DNA of 64,000 nt from Temnothorax longispinosus (taxonomy: Eukaryota; Arthropoda; Insecta; Hymenoptera; Formicidae), in the NCBI RefSeq assembly GCF_030848805.1, contig NC_092369.1, forward strand, positions 13,491,199-13,555,198. Direction: 5' to 3'. The notes under the pieces were generated by a model. It ran no database searches and was not told where the DNA came from. It saw only the letters and a program-made list of their open reading frames with translations. How positions within the stretch are numbered: the first letter of the stretch is position 1; every line of letters begins with the position of its first letter. Positions 26,101-37,329 of this stretch are shown here, piece after piece. A program made the translations under genes and the position numbers.

Positions 26101-29100
26101 CGCGACATGAATATGGAATAACGTTAGTCTCACAATGGATGAGACGCGGAAAGAGAATTTATATTAAAAAAACAGGAAAAGGAATCGTGGAAAAAGTTAC
26201 GTAAAATTCTAGATATCCAGCGTTAGGCGAAACACCGGGAGAGGCGTGGAAAAAGAGAGCGGTGTCTCGCCGTCACTTTTACCAGTTAGATGGCTCGTAT
26301 TTATCAGGATCAGGTTATTCCCCGGTGACAGAGCAAGTTGCCACAATTGGCGGTGTGATATCATCGGCGTTTGCGGTGAAGTCAATGATGAAATAAGCAC
26401 GACTCGGGAGAAAGAAAAAAAAAAGGTGCCCGATCCTCGAGAACTATGAAACGCTTTGAGACAAATATATGTGCGCGGTGGTTCATTAAAGTAATACGCG
26501 TAATTACAGCCGGAGCCGGTGCACCCGCGGCAACGAGCGATGATTTATCCCGATTAAGATTTAATTTGACTCCCATCCGTGAACTTTCTGAACAAATTCG
26601 CGGTGTCATTATCCATTTGCCGTAATGGATCCATTAACTGTCGCGTCGTTGTGAAAGGATGGGAGCGTTGTGTCTTTAATTGCGACGATTAGGGAAGAAA
26701 TGATATTCCGCGAACCTCAAACGCGAGAATTTATCGCACCGCACCGATATTCCCCGTTTAACGCCTCTCACGAACAAATTGATTGTGGAATTCTATGATT
26801 TACAGAACTGCCAATTTCAAACGCGTTTTAAACATTTTTGCAGCGCGTTATGTATGTGATATCTCACATCCACAGGTATTAATTTAATCGACGTTGGATC
26901 GATGATCGATCGCCATCCCGATTAAAAGTGCGCGATATGAAAGTCTCGCGAGAATGTCATGCCCGAGTTATGATCGCCTCTCGCTGGTTCTCACTTTCCG
27001 TAATGTATGAACCGCACTGTTCTTATACTTTTCACTGTCGTCATCGTTTTATAAAAATTCACGTAACAGAGGAACTGCTTTCTTAAAAGACTAAAATAAT
27101 ATTTTCATCGTGAAATATTAAAATTAATGATCACTCGCATGCACGAATGTGTCGTTTATAATAGCCTGCGACATTCGCAGCAGAAAGAAAAGATCGTTCC
27201 GCGCACGCAAGGTCGCTGTCGCTTCTAATAAAATCATATATACGATGGCGTCATTTTAATGAAGAGAGAAAATGAAGTAATGAAACGATGATTGATTTCT
27301 TGCGTGAAACATGGAAGTTTCTATGCCTTTTTCTCTTCGCAAGCTTGTAAATGAGACGAGTGCAGTCATTGTGGCGCGGAAAGACGTGTGCGAGTCTCTG
27401 GTCCGATAATGGAAAAGACGTGCAGCGCATTAACGTCATTAACGTGTATCCGCGACTAAAATCACCTGCGATTATGCCATCCGGCGAAACGCAATAACGT
27501 CGCGATAATTTATTTTTAGATTAACAACGACGGGAGATACACGAGTACTGTAATTGCCTTCCATCAATCTGATTCGAGATCCATTCCCGCGGTGCGTGAA
27601 TCGCAGGTAATTCCGCGCGATGCGTAATATGCTCGGTCGTAATGTAACTTCAACGCGGAAGGCACGCGGACTCGGGGAGACGATTTAATCGGGTAAGCGG
27701 CGCGAATCGCCGCTTACGCGCCCACAATAAATTGGTTTCATCAGCGGCGCGACTGATCAGAGATCGCACGTCCTCTCGCTGATCTACCCGAGTCCGTGGA
27801 AACATCGGTAAGCGGAGCGATGGCGAACGCGAGAGTAAATAATACAAGGACGATCACCGTCGCGTCATGTAATTTCCCCTCGACACACTTTTATCTTTAC
27901 GTCGTTTCCAATTTAGGTATCGCGGCAAAGAGCGGTGTATCGGAAAGCGATAGTTGACCTACGAGAGCGATCGCAGAATCGCAGAAGCTCTCCCGCGAAG
28001 CGCCTCTCGCCTTTCTTTTTCCCACGCGGGACGATCTCTCGCGCTCGCGCGTAACTGGGATAAAAGTTATCTCTCCTGCGTGCACAGCACGGCGGTAAAC
28101 AATCGCTTCGCGCGTTCGCTTTAACGCAACGGAAAGTTTCACGACAAGAGTCTCCGCGGCGAACGCTGACGTCAGTATGGCCGGCGCTTGTTCGTCCGTG
28201 CAATGAAAGTGGTCTAACGAGTCACTGGCCATTCAAGTGTATACATACTCGGAACGACATGGCCCCTGCACTTCTCTCTCTCTCTCTCTCTCTCTCTCCC
28301 TCTCTTGCGGATTATATTTGCGACTATATTTACTAGAGCGCCAAAGTGAAAGCGATAGCGAGAGCACTATTGCTTTATACCGGCTGCTGGCCGTCTTTTA
28401 TTGCGGAGCACTGTGTCCCATTAATTTGACGAGCGCCCGTGGCGAGGTAGACTATCGTGAGATCGATGCTGCCCGATACATGGGTACAATTGGATCGAAA
28501 CGCGATGGACGTGATCCAAACGCAAAACGCGGAGTCGGAGATACCACGATAAAGCGCAGCGGTGCGCGGAGTTGGTCCGCCAGCAGCAAGACCGGACCAT
28601 ATAAGGTTCGCGACGTTCCGCGTCCGATGGAATCCATCGAGGACTGACCTTCCTTCCGTCGCTTCGCTCTGTTCGCGAAACGCGCATCTTCACTAACATA
28701 AACCGAAAAGAAATCGCTCGTGGAATCTTCGATGTTGGTAATCAGTTAATTGCCGATTTTCTTATCGTCTATGACTGATAACATTAATCGTTCAATTGTA
28801 GCAAGAATTTCCGATAATAATACGATATATATATTAACACTGAGACGTAATCCTTGGATTTAATTAAAATAAGAATTATCGTTAATAATACGACGTATGT
28901 TGGCTAAAATTAGCTCTGATGTTGCCTTCGGACGTATTCCTCGGTTATGCACAGTTAATTAGCATATGAATTTAATAATAATGCGACATATGCCAGTTCA
29001 GATTGATACTAATGTCGCGTTACCCGGCAGCGTGATCCTTGAACGTCAAGTAGTTCAATAGGTAATTGGAGCGGCGGACTACGATCTACAGCCGTCATCC

Positions 29101-32100
29101 AACACGGATCTAACGTAGGCCGGGATCTCCTTGAGATCGCCGCCCATTACTCGCTATTGCAGACACACAGTCCGCGACTCTTGCTAGTTAGTCACTTTCG
29201 TACGCAATCGCGGCGCGTGCTCCCGTGACGTCGTGATCTGACGCCGCGAGCAAAGCCGCGATTATGTCACGATGGTATTTAAGCATTTAATGTAGACGTG
29301 AAGCTCTGTAGAAGGACTCTCGGGAGGATTGTCGCTATACGCGTGGGCGAAGAGATTGCATTCGACTTAATCGCAATGACTTCCGAACTTTAAAACGAGC
29401 GCCCACGCGAGTCCTCCGAATACGATCGTATCGATCGAATATACCACGCGATTTCACCGATCTCTAATTGAAACGGATGACTCGCGTCAGCGAATCCTAA
29501 TTTGGGCGTATGAGTAAATATACACATCTCCTAGTCACACTTAAATCGGATGACGTTTATTTCGCGGAAAGAAATGGGATTTGTCGGACGAGAGTTTTTT
29601 TACTTTCTCCTCTCTTCATTGGCATATACGTTTCTATTGGACTTGGTCATATTAAATGTTTGCGTTATCGTATTTGCGTTTCTGGTATTCTTAAGCGAGA
29701 GCACAGCCCACGAATTGTTTGAAGAATCCTTTCGACGAGCAGCTATTAACGAAGAATAATCCCTGATGTTTTTTGAAAGAAAATATTTAGAAATATTCAT
29801 AACCTTCCGCTTTCAAGGGAACCCGTTTCGAAATTATGACGTAATATATGTCGAAGTTTTCACGTTGTTTGCAGAATTCAATCGGCAGGTTCTCGTTTCG
29901 TTGTACTTAACAAAGAAATAAAAGAACGGACGAACGCATAAAATTACGAAGCGCACATTCGACGTCACGTTTCCGGTTATCGACGGTCTTCTACCGTGAA
30001 GTGAAACGTTTATGGAAACGTGCCAGCGAGCGTCGGGCTTGCCAAGATCTCGCGTCGATATTTAAAAGAACGCGAAGTAAAAGTGGGCGTGGCGACTTTG
30101 AACGGATTGTCTTTTCTTCTTACGTGCAACGGGGTGTTCCGATCAAGCTCGGTACGCGGATTCGCTGCATTTTACAACAATTCATCAACGAAAAAAAGGA
30201 GTTTCTATATAATTTAAGGAAAGCTTTTTCGATAATCACATTCGAAATAATGGAATATGGAATTGATTTTGTCAGAAAAGGGGTTTGAGTTTCTTTATTT
30301 ATTTTAATATAATTTTTATAGGATAAATTTTTATGATAACTGGAAACAATAAATAAAATTAAACGAAGTATAAGCTCTCTAGACTAAATCAAAGGAGATA
30401 AATAAGGCAATCGGAGCCAAGCTAATATATTTATTTATTATTATTATTTGTCTGCGCATTGATTACCGCGCTTGACTCCGATTGCCTCATTTATCTCCTT
30501 TGAATAAATAAAAATTAGAGAAAATAAATAAATCTAATTTATGTATCTTTCTTTTCCATAGAGGAATATTCGTAGTCATTGAAATTTGCATGCTGTTGAA
30601 TATACATGTGTTTTTATGGCATTCTCTAACTGGGACACAGATAGAAAAGTTAACTGTGACGGCTTGAATTTTGGGAATTTATTTCGTGTCTTGTGCAAAG
30701 TAATATGTGCTAACAATGAAAAGTTCCGTGATAATAAACGGTGGCACTCGGTTGTTTTCTACGGCATGTATTAACGACACACGTTTCGAGGCTCCTGTCG
30801 TGGAAACTTAAGCTACACGTAAACGTTAAGTTTAGCGTAATTGTCAATTATTATATGTTACGTAACGCCGGGATTGCCGTCTCTTGAATGGGTTAACGAC
30901 ATTAGATCCGTCAGCCTCTCATCCAGAAAGCGATCCCACGACTATTGTCGGTATAGTGACATAACGTTCTCCGAAACCGCCGTGAAAGACACCGTCATAC
31001 TTAAATACCTGTATTACCGCACTTTTTGTTTATCTTCGACGTCGTCTTTCAATGCCATCGTAAAATATTTTTGCTTTAAAAATTGGTTATATTGCGTTAT
31101 AAATTTTAAATACTTCATCGTAAGTAAAAAATTTTCCCCTGGCATTTCTCTCTTTCCCTTTCGCAGTTATAAAACGCAATTATCCACTAATTAACAGGAT
31201 ATTCATTAGCCAGAAAACGTTTGCAATTTACTTTTCTTCTCTATTTCAGTCGTTTTCTACACTTTCATGCTCGATGCTATTTCTGCCGTAATTAAAGAAC
31301 TTTCGAGAGCAACATTAATATCTGATACGAGAGAGGAGAGAGACTCAAATATCAGTCGGACTTGCTTCTCCGTTGACAGTTCGAAAAACTAAGCAACGAC
31401 GCGCGATTATATAGAGAGAAAATATCGTACGCGTATTCTGTCGTTGTATGCCTGAAAATCGCTCGAAAGCCGTCCAGCTGCTTTCTCGCGAGAGAGGCTC
31501 GTTTGTCAAATTTCCACTGACGAACGCGTCGATCCGAGCATTAAGAATCCGCGGTCGTTTGGCGCGCCGATGCGGTTCAGCAGTCACAACCAGACACCTT
31601 TCTCGGATGTGTCGTGCGCCAACAAAGGATTACATAACGCGCCGCATATCTTTGTAAATCACACGCGTGTACGACGCGGCACGTACGGGAGAAAGTGTGT
31701 GTACATATTACGGATGCTATTAATCCGCGCCTACCCGAAACGACGGCGAGAGCCGTATATTCTCGTCTCTCGATTATACATTATCCCCTCGCCCTTCGAC
31801 TTCAGGACTGTCGAGTCAAGCGCAAATCCATAATCCATCAACCGGTTTTTTCAAACGGAACTATTAATGATGGAATCGCACGATAAACGTTACCGTTTTG
31901 AGCGAGTATTTTCTACAATGTTATTAAACGTTATATCAGCTTCGCCTCCACGCGAATTACATAACGCAAATGAATTTAGAACAATTGCATTTAAATCTAA
32001 TTTAAGCGATTACACTTAAGATGAATATCGCACATTCGTTATGCAGGCGTATTTTATGTGAAAAAAAGAAGGGACAGAAGTTTGATATATTTTTAGATTA

Positions 32101-32435
32101 AATATATAATAAAATAAACTGAAACTATTGATTCTTTAATAGCATTGCGTAATAAAATTATATACAGCCAGATGTTGGTGCAATATTTTTTCTTATAACA
32201 TGAAAATTTTTAGTAATAATGTTTCTACAATAATGTAATTCTTATAACATAAACAGATATATTTTAATTTTTATTCTGTAAAAATGTGAGGTAAAAGAAA
32301 GCAAAAGAATCAAAAGTCGCCCGGGTTAAGATATCTCATTCGTTCAAGGTGAGCCATCTTGCACGCAGTCAAAAGAAATAATTTTTTGTGTTTACTCACC
32401 ACCAGAAATGCCAGCGCGAACCCCCTCCAGTCCAT
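6412..32435 (-). CDS. secreted ZP (zona pellucida) domain protein, N-terminal part; gene continues past the left edge
   Basis: Three coding exons join in frame on the minus strand: 32435-32400 (start codon), 25821-25755 and 6626-6412, giving 106 residues before the next, unseen exon. The start lies in a good context (CCATGG) directly after an acceptor. Residues 1-20 (MDWRGFALAFLVITITRHSG) look like a signal peptide split by the first coding intron. From about residue 42 the sequence reads VQIEC, then FHGLVYPRGLSKNSTC, then LPLRSCNTMPTEL, which matches the first half (ZP-N) of a ZP domain with its conserved cysteines. ZP proteins polymerise in the apical extracellular matrix of epithelia and cuticle. 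Junction phases agree (0, 1, 0) across a 6.6-kb and a 19.1-kb intron. I cannot say which insect ZP family it is (Quemao, Dusky-like, Papillote and others are possible). The ZP-C half, furin site and membrane anchor would lie left of the window. Confidence 0.85.
12711..12858. mobile_element. palindromic MITE-like element in the large ZP-gene intron
   Basis: The left arm runs GTAGAAAGTTCAAAGGCTAT then ATAATAAAC...AGAGATGTTAAAT. The right arm is its complement (ATTTAACATCTCT...GTTTATTAGCCTTTGAACTT then TTTCTAC). Arms are about 45 bp with a few small indels around an AT-rich loop. It has no coding content. Confidence 0.65.
17287..17927. mobile_element. decayed piggyBac-like element, internally deleted
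   Basis: A TTAA followed by CTCTTTCACTGTCCC opens the segment at 17287 and a TTAA preceded by GACATTGACGGGACA closes it at 17924, similar to the TTAA-flanked C/T-rich ends of piggyBac-like elements. Inside, on the minus strand, a frame starts at 17721 (MARRKHTGEKLVQILNYYKN). After a frame change it continues HSDEDFWLYDEDYDEDIYYT, an acidic N-terminal region like that of piggyBac transposases. The catalytic domain is absent. The identification is inferred from ends and composition; no transposase motif survives. Confidence 0.4.
17568..17721 (-). pseudogene. remnant of transposase N-terminal region, frameshifted
   Basis: The ATG at 17721 opens MARRKHTGEKLVQILNYYKN. The acidic run SDEDFWLYDEDYDEDIYYTS lies in another frame about 60 bases later and ends at a stop soon after KKVTFVK. 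The two pieces make sense only if a frameshift separates them. It lies inside the TTAA-bounded segment described separately. Confidence 0.35.
22714..22769. repeat. (TA)n microsatellite
   Basis: About 56 bases of uninterrupted TA dinucleotide repeat in the large ZP-gene intron. The open frame across it (poly Tyr-Ile) is an artefact of the repeat. Confidence 0.95.
23080..23147. repeat. (CT)n microsatellite with a C-rich interruption
   Basis: CT dinucleotides from 23080, interrupted by CCCCCCTCCCTCCCCC, then more CT. It is purine-rich on the minus (sense) strand of the host intron. Simple repeat only. Confidence 0.93.
25755..25821 (-). CDS. ZP protein: second coding exon
   Basis: A 67-nt exon between a TTTTCAG acceptor and a GTGAGT donor. 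It encodes ITITRHSGSSTHAAQIPQQP and two further residues, ending in phase 1 on a T that combines with CG of the ZP exon to give serine. It completes the signal peptide and supplies a short linker before the ZP domain. No other reading of this interval keeps both junctions in frame. Confidence 0.75.
28272..28305. repeat. (CT)n microsatellite
   Basis: About 34 bases of CT dinucleotide in the ZP-gene intron, within a CpG-rich stretch (27.9-28.7 kb) that has no convincing coding frame. Confidence 0.92.
30390..30502. mobile_element. palindromic MITE-like element in the ZP-gene intron
   Basis: The left arm CAAAGGAGATAAATAAGGCA then ATCGGAGCCAAGC pairs with the right arm GCTTGACTCCGATTGCCTCA then TTTATCTCCTTTG, with two mismatches over 33 bp. 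The loop is about 47 bp and AT-rich. A short non-autonomous inverted-repeat element is the simplest reading. Confidence 0.65.
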
Positions 32436-32437
32436 GG
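32400..32437 (-). CDS. ZP protein: first coding exon (start codon, half of signal peptide)
   Basis: A 38-nt exon: acceptor (...TTTTAG) before 32437, two untranslated bases, then ATG at 32435-32433 and eleven further codons (MDWRGFALAFLV), ending at 32400 before a GTGAGT donor in phase 0. It is too short to stand out as an open frame. It was recognised from flanking splice signals and because it fuses in frame to the next exon to form one continuous hydrophobic signal sequence. Confidence 0.78.
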
Positions 32438-33049
32438 CTAAAATAAAAGAGAAAGTCTTATTAATAACTGGGTCGAACTCGCGCAAGGTACGATCGATCG
32501 CGCAAACATCGTCTCCGTCGCACGAGAGGCGGCAGATTCGAAGATTTGCCGCTTCTTATCAAGCTTGCATGCTCGTTCGAAAAATATCTCTTATCAATAC
32601 TATTCGCGGCGGTGAACATCATTAATTAACAAATTTATTAATATAATTTAGTCTCTTCTTAAGAAAATATCTTAAAAATGTTATATTTATTAAGAAATTA
32701 TTAAATATTATAGTAGAATCTGTACATAACACAATATTTCCAAGTATTTTATTATATATAGTTATAAAGATGTGTGACGGATTCTGAAGTTCCGTTTTTC
32801 GAATAAGAAACTCCTTGTATTATGTTATATATGTTATCAGAATAAGGGTACGGATGCTTTGTCTATTTGTTTATTTAAAACACACTTTAAAAGACCTAAC
32901 AGTGAAACAGTTTCGTTCCGCAAACCGGATCATTCTTTCTTTATTACCCTGTCGCCCTCTCTCCATCGACCTTGAGCTCGTTTCCAATTGTACCCCATAT
33001 CCTCTATCCTCATACCAGTTCTATCTAATCTAATACAGAAAGGGGGGCC

Positions 33050-33766
33050 CGTGCAGAAAAACACCTAGCATTCCTCCGTTCTATAAACTCAGTTTGGTAC
33101 ACGACGATATAGCCTCTCGCATTCCTCCCTCGCCTCATTCCACGAATCGCAAGTCCGGAGTAGCTGCGGCCGGGCAAAAAAAAATAATCGCGGCGCTTCC
33201 CCGCATCGTGACGTCACCCCGAGCGAGGGTTAAGGCCAATCTCGGCGTCGAGGTAGCCGGTGAACGTTTTCAGGCGGGTTAGTATCGCCGAGCCCCCCCC
33301 GTTCGGGTGCAGGCGCTCGCAGCCCGTCGAGAAAGCGACACGCTTGTTCGCGAAGGCGGCGGCGGCGGCGGCGGCGATGCACGATGCAACGTTCACTTTT
33401 TAGTACACCACGATAGGCAACGGCGACGGCGGTGGAGCACGCGGTCGACCTCGACCACCACCGGACCACCATGGTCGGCTATGGGCGGCCGTGCGGCCGC
33501 CATTTTCGCGCGCCAAGCCCTTTTTCGATGGCCTGGCGCCGGATGTGTATCGCGACGTGATTTACGAGACCGCCGGAGATCGACATCACGGCGAGGATGT
33601 GCCCGTGGTCCCCGCAGCTTCCACCTTTCTTGCGGTACGGGGAGAAGAGGACACACCGCGGCACCGGTCGGATCGGCGATCGCGGCCAGGGACGTGTCCC
33701 TCGTGGCGCGCGATTCCTCGCGGGGTGCGAGAAAATACTTTTCTTAAAAAAAAAAAAAAAAAAAAA
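33050..33766. other. intronic CpG-rich block ending in a run of 21 A
   Basis: About 700 bp of GC- and CpG-rich DNA inside the AT-rich ZP-gene intron, with a GGC repeat and several overlapping open frames in both directions. It ends abruptly in A(21) at 33746-33766. No splice donor of good quality marks it as an alternative first exon. A retrocopied fragment with a poly(A) tail, an enhancer or a promoter are all possible. Confidence 0.4.
33354..33376. repeat. (GGC)n repeat
   Basis: Seven or eight GGC units inside a CpG-rich block. They create glycine or alanine runs in overlapping frames that lack other support. Confidence 0.9.
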
Positions 33767-35830
33767 CGCAACGTGCATCTTCCGAGAGAGATAAAAGAAC
33801 GAAATTATGATATATTGATAGCAGATTATTACCGAGAGGAAGACTGTTGTTATTATTATATTTAAAATTATTAAAAAAAATAAATTATTTGCCTCTCTTC
33901 TATACTGGCATAGTTTATAAAATCTTTTTAAAAACATCTTATAGATTCATCAATAGAGTCGTATACCAACAAGAACGAATGATTTAAGCAACGAATGCGG
34001 ACGGGGTATCTTGACAGCGGAAACAGCTGTCGCGCAGGTGATTTAAAGTGTCGGTTCGTCTGCGGGAGAATCACTAATCGAAATATTCAAGGACAGTATA
34101 ATGGTACTTATGTGGGAATTCCACACTTGTAAATTTTCTTCTCTCTGTCAAAAAATTACGGGGAAAATAGCAGTAACTTATGTATTGCATTTTTCATTAA
34201 GACTCGAGTTGTTTCTAAACATGAATCCAGCTAATATTCCCATTATTCGTAAACATATTACAATTCAGCGTAATGTATTGAATAAATATTATTTAGAAAT
34301 AATAATCATAATAAAAATAATACGACCAAAAATTAGTAAAGGTGAAACGATTAATTGATATAAGAACATTTTGGCTGCCGGATCTGTGCCAGATATCTGT
34401 GCTAAATATAGCACAAAGCGTTGAAGTCACCGGAGACGTCGATGCCTGCACGCCAAGGTGTGCAAAATGAAGAAATTTCCGGAGCCTTCAATGCCGCGGT
34501 TTCTACAACGATATATAAGTCTGCATTTTTCCTCCTCGCCCCATTCCACGAATCGCACTTACCCTCAATTGCATAACGGGAAAATTATTATCGTCAATTC
34601 TACAAGTCAACACTATATAAACACGTATTCGTTTGGAAAATAAATCGAGCATTTGCAATCACTTTGTTGCGCACCAAGCCCACTCTAACTTCGCTTTCCA
34701 TATTCATAATAACTTCATAATATAACTTTGTAATATTTATCCGACACGCGGCTTCGTAGAATCCTGAGCCTTGATACTTACATATTTGGTTAAGGCTCGC
34801 CCACAACGCGATGAGCTCGACGAACAGGAGAAACCTTGGGCCCGTTTCCGTTGCATAAACGTTTAACGTTTAATGTATTGAAATGGTCGTTAAAGCGACA
34901 TTATCTATCCGGCCATTAATTAATTATTGCGCATATCTTTCAGATATTCGTTTATCTAGGGATGCTATCAATGATTTCCCAAAGTTATTTTTATTATGTC
35001 GAAGACTATGCCAAATTGTCAAAATTTTTGCCAATCGATAGAAAATAGAAACAATATAATTCCTTCAGAACAGATTTATTTCTGTCTGATTTTATAAAAA
35101 GTTTGACTTTATGTAAAATCGAAGAAATATATGCGAATTAGATAGCAACATTTACAAATAAAAAAAAATAAAAGATGTATCTTGACATATCTAAAATGCT
35201 GTGTATTATTAAGGAGGTTGTAAAGAGAATTAGAAATGTTGAGAATTGCATAAAATTTAAAATATAATAAATAAGTATATTATAATGTGCATCAGATTTA
35301 CAATTAAATCAGGGTATAAATTGATAGAAATATAAAATTAATCTTCATTATTTCTTAATTATTTAATAGCGAATATGTTGCTTTAGACTCTATCTTTTAA
35401 TCACTTTAATCGAGGTAGCCATTGCAAGCGCCGCCCTTGAACATCCGCCAACGTAATCGTTGCGGGATTTCTTCAAGAAATACCGCCATAATTTAGTTCC
35501 GATATTTAACCAATTTTAAAAAAATTAAGTAATCAAAATACTTTGTCGAAGCGCCCTGGAAGATCTAAGGTCGATTTAACGGAGCAAGAGCGATTTGTAA
35601 CAATATTCTGTTATTCTATAAATCAGTGAATCAGAACTCTGCTGCGACGATTTAATATTTGAATGTTTCAGTTCTTTTATTCGTTTTATTATAAATATTC
35701 GTAATTATTAAGTATTCATCACGTGGATATGAATCGAACGAGCATGCAAGTTAATCGCACTAATAAATATCTCTATTATAAAGTGCAAATCATAATTTGC
35801 TAAATTAATATAACATTGCCATTAATAAAA

Positions 35831-36035
35831 TATGGAAGTATTATATTAATTTTTATAATTAATATAACTACTTCCATAATTTTCAAAAAATTTGATAATT
35901 GAAAAGACATCCTACAATTTAAAATAATTTTTATAATTAATATGACTACCTAATATCTCTTCAAGACATTTAATATTTAATATATTTCAATTACGTCTTC
36001 AAAACATAATTGAAAAGATATCCCATAATTCGAAA
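35831..36035. repeat. AT-rich hairpin and short diverged direct repeats
   Basis: ATATGGAAGTATTATATTAA pairs across a short centre with TTAATATAACTACTTCCAT. TTTTTATAATTAATATGACT-like sequence recurs about 80 bases later, and AATTGAAAAGACATCC recurs as AATTGAAAAGATATCC about 113 bases later. It lies in the intron just downstream of the ZP gene's untranslated first exon. Confidence 0.45.
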
Positions 36036-36124
36036 CAGTATCTAATTATACATCTAATTAGCCTAAAATCTAATTCGAGATTTTTGCGGACAGTAGTAGC
36101 TGTGCAACAATAAATGATTCTTAC

Positions 36125-37190
36125 CTGCTGCACCTTTTTCCGAATCCCCCGAGAACAATTCCGGATTACTCGGCGCCGCTTAACGCGACGCTCAACACCG
36201 AGAGATTCCCTTTCCGTCGACAGACGGTGTGTCGAGGAGGCGTCGAATCGTCCGAAAGAAAGCTCCGCGCCGTGATAACGCCCTCGAAATCAATCCGGCG
36301 TGGACGGCGGATCTCAGCCGCGACGGATCGTCGGCGATTTTGTCAGGTGTCGAAAACGCGTCCTCGCCGGCCGCAGACTCCACCCACCGTACGCCGACAT
36401 CCCAGAAGGATTGCCACCTCTCTCAGTTTTCGCCTCTTTACGTCGCAGTTTCTTCCGCACCGTTCCCGAAAATTTCACTAATTTCCCCGCTTCTCGCGAG
36501 CGCTCGGCTTCTCCCTCGAGCTTCCTCTCCTCGATCGTTCCTCCAAAAACCGTACACTTGACGCGCGATCTCGATCGCTTCTCGTGAAACTAATTCAATT
36601 TGGCGACGAGCCGATTATCCGGACGTGGCTGCTGCTCCCCCCTCGATCAGCTGAATCGTTTGCACAGGCGACGACGCCGCACGCGCGCGGCGCCGACCTT
36701 TTCGAACGGCACCCTCCTCGCGCGCGATAGGTGTCCTCCGAATCGTGCGAATTTCAGAGTCGTCTCGATCGGGATATTCGGGATCTCGACCGTGCGGTAA
36801 AGATCATCGAAGGATAGCGCGTCGACTTCTCCTCCTTCTCACTCGAACGTCAGGCACAGCGGAGTGCGTTGTCGAGCGGATATTTTGATATGCCGAGAAG
36901 TCGGAGTCGATTACCGCGATCGAGTCGTTGCCGTCCGCGTCGCGAGCGCGTGTCTCTCATCCGTCCTTCATCCCTCGCTCGGTCGAAGCCGTCGATCCTC
37001 CCCCCGATCTTTTCCCGCTACCTGTCCTCTTATTCGTCACTCACCGCACTACACCTGTCAGGCCCACGGCTCTCCATGGGTCCCCGATCGAGCGGAGAAC
37101 GGACGGCGAAGGAACGCGCCACGGAAGAGAAACCCGTAACAACCGACGCGAGATTCGAGACTGACTTCACTTGACTGAAACTTGCTGAAA
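36125..37190 (-). promoter_or_regulatory. 5' untranslated exon and promoter region of the ZP gene
   Basis: A strong minus-strand donor (CAG then GTAAGA) ends an exon at 36125. The exon extends right through CpG-rich DNA with no long conserved frame. Two close matches to the arthropod initiator (TTCAGTC and GTCAGTC, minus strand) lie at about 37158-37182, followed upstream by GA/CT-repeat-rich DNA (37330-37700) of the kind found in insect promoters. Joining this donor to the acceptor at 32438 gives a 5' leader of about 1 kb. The exact start site is inferred, not seen. Confidence 0.5.
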
Positions 37191-37329
37191 CTTGAACGGA
37201 CGTGTTCGTTCGGCTCGCGGCGCCGCACTTCGGGCTTCCTCGTGGGGCGCGCGCGCAGTGCGCGCCGCGTATACGGGAGTGTGGGAGGGGAGAGAGGAAC
37301 GGCCGGGCCGAGTCGGACGGAAACGAACG

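Larger units (their letters stand above)
25822..32399. other. 6.6-kb intron of the ZP gene
   Basis: Between the first and second coding exons. It holds a CpG-rich patch at 27.6-28.7 kb, a CT microsatellite and one palindromic element. Short open frames (60-136 codons) are unsupported. Confidence 0.65.
32438..36124. other. 3.7-kb intron in the 5' untranslated region of the ZP gene
   Basis: It extends from the donor after the noncoding first exon to the acceptor before the start-codon exon. It contains the CpG block with the A(21) run, a 24-base sequence present twice (33128 and 34534), and AT-rich repeats near the right end. I see no gene. Confidence 0.5.

Noticed and set aside
29040..29110. 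tRNA-like string (GTTCAATAGGTA...GCGGCGGACTACGATCT)
   Set aside because: It recalls D-arm and anticodon-arm sequence of a tRNA but there is no GTTCRANYC T-loop and no acceptor stem pairing.
33307..33747. 146-codon plus-strand frame with poly-Gly
   Set aside because: It overlaps long frames in both directions, contains the GGC repeat and shows no recognisable motif or splice context.
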